Assembly: GCA_016716275.1 (NCBI GenBank)
Contig: JADJWR010000001.1
Location: 434,001-498,000, forward strand
Length of the DNA: 64,000 nt
Source: Burkholderiales bacterium
GTDB lineage: Bacteria > Pseudomonadota > Gammaproteobacteria > Burkholderiales > Burkholderiaceae_F
Reading direction: 5' to 3'
Shown piece after piece: positions 58,106 to 64,000 of the stretch (position 1 is the stretch's first letter; each line of letters opens with the position of its first letter). Position numbers and translations under genes: made by a program. Below the pieces are notes generated by a model. That model worked only from the letters and a program-made list of their open reading frames with translations. It did not search any database and was not told the origin of the DNA.

Positions 58106-59488
58106 TCAGATGATCTCGAAGTAGCGCTTCAGTTCCCAGTCGGTGACGCCGTCCTGCCACTGCCGCCACTCCCAGTCGCGGGTGGCGGCAAAGTGCTCGA
58201 CGAACTCGTCACCAAGCCAGTCGCGCGCCACCTGCGAGCGCCGGAAGATCTCGGTGGTGGCGGCCAGCGAACGCGGCGCGCGCGGGATGTTCTCCGCACC
58301 GACATTGGTGCCGGTGATCGGCGGTGCGGTGAGCTTGAGGTTCTTCTCGACGCCGTGCAGTCCGGCGGCCACCAGCGCGGCCACCGCAAGGTACGGGTTG
58401 ATGTCGGCGCCCGGGCAGCGGGTTTCCAGTCGGGTGCTCTTCGGCGAGCCGGCGATCACGCGGAAGCTCGCCGTGCGGTTGTCGATGCCCCAGGTGGGTT
58501 TCACCGGCGCCCAGAAGCCGTCGACCAGCCGCTTGTAGCTGTTGATCGTCGGCCAGAACATCGGCGCGAACTCCATCGCCACCGCGATCTGCCCGGCCAG
58601 ATAGCTCTCGAAGAGCGTCGACATGCCGTGCCGGCCCTTCGGATCGAAGAACAGGTTCTTGCGGCCGTCGGACATCGACTGGTGCAGGTGGCCGCTGCAG
58701 CCGGGGTAGTTATGGCTCCACTTGGCCATGAAACTGGCGATGATGCCGAAGCGGGCGCCGATCTCCTTGGCGCCGGCCTTGAACAGCAGCGCCCGGTCGG
58801 CGGCTTCCAGGGCCCCGGAGAACTGGATCGCCGCCTCGTAGACCCCGGGGCCGGTTTCCGTATGCAGGCCCTCGATCGGCACTCCGAAGGCGAGCAGTTC
58901 GTCGAGCAGGGCGTTGAAGAACTCGCGGTTCTCGTTGGCGCGGGCGAGCGAGTAGCCGAACATGCCGGGTGTCAGCGGCGTCGGGTCGACACCTTTCTTC
59001 GCCGCCCAGGACTGCGGCGTCTCGCGGAAGTTGAACCACTCGAACTCCAGCCCGCACATCGGCTGCAGGCCGAGCTTCGTGGCGCGCCCGAGCACGCGCT
59101 TCAGTGTCTGCCGTGGACAGGCCGGGTGCGGCGAACCGTCGCCGGTCACGAACTCGCCGAGAAAGAAGGGGATGCCACCGTCCCACGGCACGTTGCGCAT
59201 CGTCGCCGGGTCGAGCCGCACCAGGGCGTCCGGGAAGCCGTGCTGCCAGCCGGTGAGCCGGGCGTTGTCGTAGCAGGCATCGGTCATGTCCCAGCCGAGG
59301 ACGACGTCGCAGAAGCCGAAGCCGCCGTCGAGGGCCGACAGGAACTTGTCCTTGTGCAGAACCTTGCCGCGCAGCACGCCGTCGATGTCGCTCACGGCGA
59401 CCTTGACCTTGTGCAGCGGCGACTGCTCGATCGCGGTGACGGCGCGGCCGAGGGCATCCTGGGCCGGGGTGCGGTTTCTCGTGGCCAT
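58106..59488 (-). CDS. glutamine-synthetase-like gamma-glutamyl-amide ligase
   Basis: 460 residues from ATG 59488. The GS catalytic domain is clear: GLEFEWFN (metal Glu), GLHTETGPGVYEAAI, PGCSGHLHQSM, NSYKRLVDGFWAP, RCPGADINPYLAVAALVAAG. The N-terminal part is reduced compared with GlnA and resembles PuuA/GlnT types. Such enzymes ligate glutamate to amines rather than ammonia. Association with a PuuD-like hydrolase and two dehydrogenases supports an amine or amino-alcohol substrate. Confidence 0.88.
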   Translation of the reverse strand: MATRNRTPAQDALGRAVTAIEQSPLHKVKVAVSDIDGVLRGKVLHKDKFLSALDGGFGFCDVVLGWDMTDACYDNARLTGWQHGFPDALVRLDPATMRNVPWDGGIPFFLGEFVTGDGSPHPACPRQTLKRVLGRATKLGLQPMCGLEFEWFNFRETPQSWAAKKGVDPTPLTPGMFGYSLARANENREFFNALLDELLAFGVPIEGLHTETGPGVYEAAIQFSGALEAADRALLFKAGAKEIGARFGIIASFMAKWSHNYPGCSGHLHQSMSDGRKNLFFDPKGRHGMSTLFESYLAGQIAVAMEFAPMFWPTINSYKRLVDGFWAPVKPTWGIDNRTASFRVIAGSPKSTRLETRCPGADINPYLAVAALVAAGLHGVEKNLKLTAPPITGTNVGAENIPRAPRSLAATTEIFRRSQVARDWLGDEFVEHFAATRDWEWRQWQDGVTDWELKRYFEII

Positions 59489-59707
59489 CGGGGTCTTCTC
59501 CGGTTCTTCTTTGCTTGCGAGCGCGGCAGTGTGCAGCACCGTCCCGTCGATGTCCAAGCATCGGCCCGCTGGTCGCTTCCACTCGCCCGCGCGCGCGGCC
59601 GGCCCGATGCCAGCTGTTGGAAACTGGCCGCCCGGCCCCATATCCCTGCGGCCGACAGGCCTTCGCCACTTACAATTCAGTCAGTTATCGAAATCCGCGA
59701 GGTTGTC

Positions 59708-60040
59708 ATGCCGATCTATGCCTACAAGTGTTCGTCCTGCGGACACGAAAAGGACGTGCTGCAAAAGGTCTCCGATGCGCCGCTTGCCGCCTGCCCGGCC
59801 TGCGGCTCGGCATCGTTCGCCAAGCAGTTGACCGCCGCCGGTTTCCAGCTCAAGGGCAGCGGCTGGTACGCGACCGACTTCAAGAACGGCGCGTCCGCCA
59901 AGCCCGACGGCAAGCCCACCGACTCGAAAAGCGAAGGCGGCGAGGCCAAGCCGGCCGCCGATCCGGCGGCCAAACCGGCGGCGCCGGCCACTGCGGCAGC
60001 GCCGGCCTGCGGCAGCGGCGGTTGCGCCGCCTGCAGCTAG
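59708..60040 (+). CDS. FmdB-type zinc ribbon protein
   Basis: 110 residues. The N-terminal ribbon MPIYAYKCSSCGHEKDVLQK with CPACGS gives the two CxxC pairs of the FmdB family. A low-complexity Ala/Pro/Lys-rich tail ends in a Cys/Gly cluster (ACGSGGCAACS) common in proteobacterial members. The role is unclear (putative regulator). First gene of the conserved fmdB-DUF502-aspS group. Confidence 0.93.
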   Translation: MPIYAYKCSSCGHEKDVLQKVSDAPLAACPACGSASFAKQLTAAGFQLKGSGWYATDFKNGASAKPDGKPTDSKSEGGEAKPAADPAAKPAAPATAAAPACGSGGCAACS

Positions 60041-60147
60041 CCGCGCCGGCCCTTTCTCTCCCGGGCGAAATCGACCATGCGCGAAGCTGCGGCCGGAGGT
60101 TACGCAGCCCGCGCCATGGCCAGTCGTCGCCCGCGGGCCGGCCGCCG

Positions 60148-60810
60148 ATGCTGAAGAAGTACTTCATCACCGGCCTGCTGATCTGGCTGCCGCTGGCGGT
60201 CACCCTGTGGATCATCGACTTCGTGGTGACCACGATGGACCGCACGCTGCTGCTGCTGCCGCCGTCGTGGCGGCCCGAGGTGGTCTTCGGCATGCACCTG
60301 CCTGGCTTCGGCCTGGTCGCCTCGGTGCTGCTGATCCTGGCCACCGGGCTGCTGGCGCGCAACTTCCTCGGCCAGCGCCTGCTGCGCTGGTGGGAAGGCC
60401 TGGTGGGGCGGATCCCGATCGTCAACTCGATCTACTCGAGCGTGAAGCAGGTGTCCGACACCATGCTGGCGCAGAAGGGCAACGCCTTTCGCAAGGTGGT
60501 GCTGGTCGAGTTCCCGCAGCGCGGCCAGTGGACGATGGCCTTCGTGGTCGGCGCGCCGGGCGAGCGGCTGGGCGAGCACCTCGGCGCGGAGAAGGTCACC
60601 GTCTACGTGCCGACGGCGCCGAACCCGACCTCGGGCTACGTGATCATGGCCGACCCGACCGAGCTGCGCGACATCGACGTCAGCGTCGACGAGGCGTTCA
60701 AGTTCCACGTCTCGCTGGGCGTCGTTGCGCCGACCGAATCGGGCCGGCGGCGGCCGCACCGTCCCGCCGCGCTGACCACCGAGGGTCCCGGCGAGTCCGC
60801 CGGTCGATAG
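60148..60810 (+). CDS. DUF502 membrane protein
   Basis: 220 residues with two N-terminal helices (KKYFITGLLIWLPLAVTLWI and LPGFGLVASVLLILATGLLA). The family segment GRIPIVNSIYSSVKQVSDTM and a soluble C-terminal domain (FVVGAPGERLGE, VYVPTAPNPTSGYVIMAD) follow. The function is unknown. The 269 bases before aspS hold no convincing gene. Confidence 0.92.
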   Translation: MLKKYFITGLLIWLPLAVTLWIIDFVVTTMDRTLLLLPPSWRPEVVFGMHLPGFGLVASVLLILATGLLARNFLGQRLLRWWEGLVGRIPIVNSIYSSVKQVSDTMLAQKGNAFRKVVLVEFPQRGQWTMAFVVGAPGERLGEHLGAEKVTVYVPTAPNPTSGYVIMADPTELRDIDVSVDEAFKFHVSLGVVAPTESGRRRPHRPAALTTEGPGESAGR

Positions 60811-61079
60811 AATCGGCTCCTGGCTCAAAGAAGACCCGCCTCATGACGCTCGCCGCCTGCCGCCATCGGCTCCGCCGCGCACCTGCCGCCGGCCGGTGCG
60901 GGCCGTACCCGCCCGTGCCGGAGCGCGAGCGAAACCGCGAGCGGCCGGGCAGCTAGCCGGGCCCGGTCGCTCGTCGATTCGCGGGAATCGACCGCCGAGC
61001 TGATCGGATCTTCCGGATCCGCCAAACCAACCCGCGCGGCTGCCGTGGCAGCGCGCCAACAGAATCGACTGGAGTTCTC

Positions 61080-62888
61080 ATGCGTACGGAATACTGCGGC
61101 CTGGTGGACGGCAGGTTCATCGGCCAGAGCGTGACGCTGTTCGGCTGGGTGCACCGCCGGCGCGACCACGGCGGCGTCATCTTCATCGACCTGCGCGACC
61201 GCGAGGGGCTGGTGCAGGTGGTCTGCGATCCCGACCGGCCGGCGGTGTTTGCCAGCGCCGAGAAGATCCGCAACGAGTTCTGCATCCGGGTGGTGGGCAC
61301 GGTGCGCAGCCGACCGGCCGGCACCGTCAACGCCGGCCTGGTGTCGGGCCAGATCGAGGTGCTGTGCCAGGAGCTGACGATCCTCAATCCTTCGGTGGCG
61401 GTGCCGTTCCAGCTCGACGACGAGGACCTGTCGGAGGCGACGCGGCTCACCCACAGGGTGCTCGACCTGCGCCGCATGCCGATGCAGAAGAACCTGCGGC
61501 TGCGCTACCGCGTGACGATGGCGGTGCGCCGGTTCTTCGATGCGGCGGGCTTCATCGACATCGAGACGCCGATGCTCACCAAGAGCACGCCGGAAGGGGC
61601 GCGCGACTACCTGGTGCCGTCGCGCGTGCACGCCGGCCAGTTCTTCGCGCTGCCGCAGTCGCCGCAGCTGTTCAAGCAGCTGCTGATGATCGCCGGCTAC
61701 GACCGCTACTACCAGATCGTCAAGTGCTTCCGCGACGAGGACCTGCGCGCCGACCGGCAGCCCGAGTTCACGCAGATCGACGTCGAGACCAGCTTCCTCG
61801 GCGAGCAGGAGATCCGCTCGATCATGGAGGAGATGATCCGCACCGTGTTCCGGGAGGTGCTCGCGGTCGAGCTGCCGAACCCGTTCCCGGTGATGCCGTA
61901 CGCCGAGGCGATGGCGCGCTACGGCTCCGACAAGCCCGACCTGCGCGTGAAGCTCGAGCTCACCGACCTCACCGACGCGGTGCGCGACGTCGACTTCAAG
62001 GTCTTCAGCGCGGCCGCGGCGCTGACCGACGGCCGCGTTGCGGCGCTGCGCGTGCCGCGCGGCGCCGAGATGCCGCGCTCGGAGATCGACGCGATGACCG
62101 AGTTCGTCAAGATCTACGGCGCCAAGGGTCTCGCCTACATCAAGGTCAACGAGAAGGCGAAGGGCCGCGACGGCCTGCAGAGCCCGATCGTCAAGAACCT
62201 GCACGACGCCGCGCTGGCGGAAATCCTCCGCGCCACCTGCGCGCAGGACGGCGACGTGGTCTTCTTCGGCGCCGACCGGGCCAAGGTGGTCGCCGACAGC
62301 ATGGGCGCGCTGCGGCTGAAGATCGGTCACAGCGAGTTCGGAAGGACGCACGGCCTGTCCGAGCCGGGCTGGCGGCCGCTGTGGGTGGTCGACTTCCCGA
62401 TGTTCGAGTACGACGAGCAGGAAAGCCGCTACGTCGCCGCCCATCACCCGTTCACCAGCCCGAAGGACGAGCACATCGCCTACCTGGAGACCGATCCGTC
62501 GAAGTGCCTGGCCAAGGCCTACGACATGGCCCTGAACGGCTGGGAGATCGGCGGCGGCTCGGTGCGGATCCATCGCGAGGACGTGCAGAGCAAGGTCTTC
62601 CGCGCGCTGAAGATCGGCGCCGAGGAGGCGCGCGCCAAGTTCGGCTTCCTGCTCGACGCCCTGCAGTACGGCGCGCCGCCGCACGGCGGCATCGCCTTCG
62701 GCCTCGACCGCATCGTCACGATGATGGCCGGCGCCGAGTCGATCCGCGACGTGATCGCCTTCCCGAAGACGCAGCGCGCGCAGTGCCTGCTGACGCAGGC
62801 GCCGTCGCCGGTCGACGAAAAGCAGCTGCGCGAGCTGCACATCCGCCTGCGCGGTGCGCAGCAGCCGGCGGAGACGAAGGCCGCGTGA
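61080..62888 (+). CDS. aspS: aspartyl-tRNA synthetase
   Basis: 602 residues, bacterial type with N-terminal anticodon-binding OB fold, class II core (motif 2 [18 protein letters not shown], motif 3 [14 protein letters not shown]) and the GAD insertion domain. His30 in RRRDHGG corresponds to the His linked with non-discriminating enzymes that also charge tRNA-Asn in organisms using GatCAB; this is inference from one residue. GGAG lies 7 bases before the ATG. The stop overlaps the next gene (GTGA). Confidence 0.96.
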   Translation: MRTEYCGLVDGRFIGQSVTLFGWVHRRRDHGGVIFIDLRDREGLVQVVCDPDRPAVFASAEKIRNEFCIRVVGTVRSRPAGTVNAGLVSGQIEVLCQELTILNPSVAVPFQLDDEDLSEATRLTHRVLDLRRMPMQKNLRLRYRVTMAVRRFFDAAGFIDIETPMLTKSTPEGARDYLVPSRVHAGQFFALPQSPQLFKQLLMIAGYDRYYQIVKCFRDEDLRADRQPEFTQIDVETSFLGEQEIRSIMEEMIRTVFREVLAVELPNPFPVMPYAEAMARYGSDKPDLRVKLELTDLTDAVRDVDFKVFSAAAALTDGRVAALRVPRGAEMPRSEIDAMTEFVKIYGAKGLAYIKVNEKAKGRDGLQSPIVKNLHDAALAEILRATCAQDGDVVFFGADRAKVVADSMGALRLKIGHSEFGRTHGLSEPGWRPLWVVDFPMFEYDEQESRYVAAHHPFTSPKDEHIAYLETDPSKCLAKAYDMALNGWEIGGGSVRIHREDVQSKVFRALKIGAEEARAKFGFLLDALQYGAPPHGGIAFGLDRIVTMMAGAESIRDVIAFPKTQRAQCLLTQAPSPVDEKQLRELHIRLRGAQQPAETKAA

Positions 62889-64000
62889 TCCGCGCGGCCG
62901 CGTTGCTGGCGGCCGCCTGCGGGGCAGCGCAGGCCGAAACGTGGCTGTACCGGGTTGCGCTCGACCCGGACGAGCCGCTGCTGGCCCGCGTCGTGGTCGA
63001 GCTTCCGGCCGCACGCCGGGTGCAGGACTTCAGCGTCCAGGCGCGCGGCCTCGCCGCCGGCGTGTCGACGCAGGTCGGCGAGATCCGCTGCGACGGGGCG
63101 CCGCTGGCGCCCGACTCGGCCAGCGCCTGGCAGGTGCAGGCCGGGCGCTGCCTGAACCTGACCTGGACGGTGGCGCTGAGTGCGCCGCCGGAAGGCGGCG
63201 TCGACCTGCGCGCGAAGGAGAGCTTCCACGATTCGACGGCCGGCTACTGGCTGTTCAGCGAGGCCACGTCGCTGCTGCGACCGGTCGATGACGCGCGGCA
63301 CGGCGGCGAGATCGACTTCGTCGGCCGCGGGCCGGCGCACGGCGCCGCACCGGTGGGCGCCACGGCGCGCCGGCTGCTGCCGGCGGCGGACGACTCGTTT
63401 GGCTTCTACGTCATCGGCCGGCTGCCCGGTGCCACCGTGCGCGAGGGGGGCTTCGAGACGCTGCATCTGGACGCCGACGGCGGCGACCGGCGGGTGCTGG
63501 TCGCCGAGCATGGCCGCGCCCTGCGCTACCTCGGTCGCGCTGCCGGCGCCAGGCAGCTGGCGCCGCTGCGCAGCACCGTCGTCTGGATCGGCGGTGCGAC
63601 CGACGATGGAACGCCGGTCGGTGTGGCCGGCTACCGCACGCTGCTGCTGTCGACGGCGACGCGCGACGGGCGGATGCAGCAGGAGGAGACGGCGCTCGCC
63701 TGGCTGTTGCGCGAACAGCTGCTGCAGGCGATGCCGGACCGGCTGCCGACGTGGGCGCGCGAGAGCCTCGCGCAGTACTACGCGATCAGGGCGCTGCGCC
63801 GGTCGGAGCTGCCGCCGTCGGCCGTGGCGATGGTGGAGCGGCGACTGCTCGATGCGCCGGCGCCGCACAGCCGCCTGCGCGAGGCGCAACGCCGCCTGGA
63901 GGCGGGCGACGAGCCGGCGCGCGCCGAGCTGCGCGCCGCCGGCGCGACCTTCTGGGAGCGCGTCGATCGCGCCATCGTCCGCAAGAGCGGCTTCCGCACG
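62885..64000 (+). CDS. exported protein of unknown function (3' end outside window)
   Basis: A frame open for 372 codons to the window end, starting at GTG 62885 that overlaps the aspS stop (GTGA). It begins with a signal peptide ([17 protein letters not shown], cleavage before ETW). The N-terminal third is beta-rich ([20 protein letters not shown]). A later segment, [20 protein letters not shown], resembles the stretch after the HExxH motif in M1/M61-type peptidases, but the expected zinc motif reads LLREQLL, so no metal site is visible. It may be a degenerate peptidase-like protein; confidence in that is low, while a real coding gene is likely. Confidence 0.75.
   Translation, partial: MIRAAALLAAACGAAQAETWLYRVALDPDEPLLARVVVELPAARRVQDFSVQARGLAAGVSTQVGEIRCDGAPLAPDSASAWQVQAGRCLNLTWTVALSAPPEGGVDLRAKESFHDSTAGYWLFSEATSLLRPVDDARHGGEIDFVGRGPAHGAAPVGATARRLLPAADDSFGFYVIGRLPGATVREGGFETLHLDADGGDRRVLVAEHGRALRYLGRAAGARQLAPLRSTVVWIGGATDDGTPVGVAGYRTLLLSTATRDGRMQQEETALAWLLREQLLQAMPDRLPTWARESLAQYYAIRALRRSELPPSAVAMVERRLLDAPAPHSRLREAQRRLEAGDEPARAELRAAGATFWERVDRAIVRKSGFRT

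Noticed and set aside
60843..60956. A 37-codon frame between DUF502 and aspS
   Set aside because: Arg/Pro-rich, weak start context and no family features; likely chance in high-G+C DNA.

Overview
The window is a high-G+C stretch of a betaproteobacterial chromosome, most likely Burkholderiales. Four things point there: the 16S rRNA gene, the end of petC followed by sspA-sspB, the order rpe-gph-trpE-trpG-trpD-trpC, and the order fmdB-DUF502-aspS. No phage, plasmid, transposase or CRISPR was seen. Nearly all of it is chromosomal housekeeping and catabolic sequence. Genus was not determined.

Layout. 1-1938: cytochrome c1 (partial), SspA, SspB. 1931-8890 (minus): galE, then a block read hemA > prfA > fumC > prmC > grxD > ubiX, with a tRNA-Thr between galE and ubiX. 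9028-10726: a small membrane protein, a PcaD-PcaC fusion and the broken tail of a glycosyltransferase. 10823-12773 (minus): a frameshifted secreted protein. 13070-17057: tRNA-Phe, ubiH-type hydroxylase, dsbC, mltA, a 33-residue membrane protein, apaG. 17107-24595: rpe, gph, a putative Trp-rich leader peptide and the trp genes, with an aldolase, an LprI-like protein and an acetyltransferase interleaved. 24606-32481: MFS transporter, ung, an L,D-transpeptidase diverging from a MepK-like peptidase, a stress protein, an isochorismatase-fold hydrolase, an AbfD/HpaB-fold protein and a MocA-like nucleotidyltransferase. 32534-38571 (minus): a molybdenum hydroxylase pair with two near-duplicate exported methyltransferase-fold proteins and an APC transporter. 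38689-41167: AcuI-like reductase, DUF3429 protein, enoyl-CoA hydratase.

41223-46744 is a complete rRNA operon: promoter, boxA, 16S, tRNA-Ile, tRNA-Ala, boxA, 23S, 5S and terminator, with both RNase III processing stems visible. 46759-52971: a dimethylglycine/sarcosine dehydrogenase-type enzyme, a second EF-G-like GTPase, an RluF-like pseudouridine synthase and thioredoxin 2. 52996-59488 (minus): a catabolic cluster with a glutamine-synthetase-like ligase, Fe-alcohol dehydrogenase, aldehyde dehydrogenase and gamma-glutamyl hydrolase. Together these could oxidise a gamma-glutamylated amino alcohol. 59708-64000: fmdB, DUF502, aspS and a translationally coupled exported protein that runs off the window.

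The observations most worth following are the glutamylation-type amino-alcohol cluster, the interleaved trp operon with its leader peptide, the exported SAM-methyltransferase-fold twins with an almost identical core, and the AbfD-like protein that seems to lack two of the iron-sulfur ligands. All functional statements rest on reading the sequence and on remembered family features; no database search was run.
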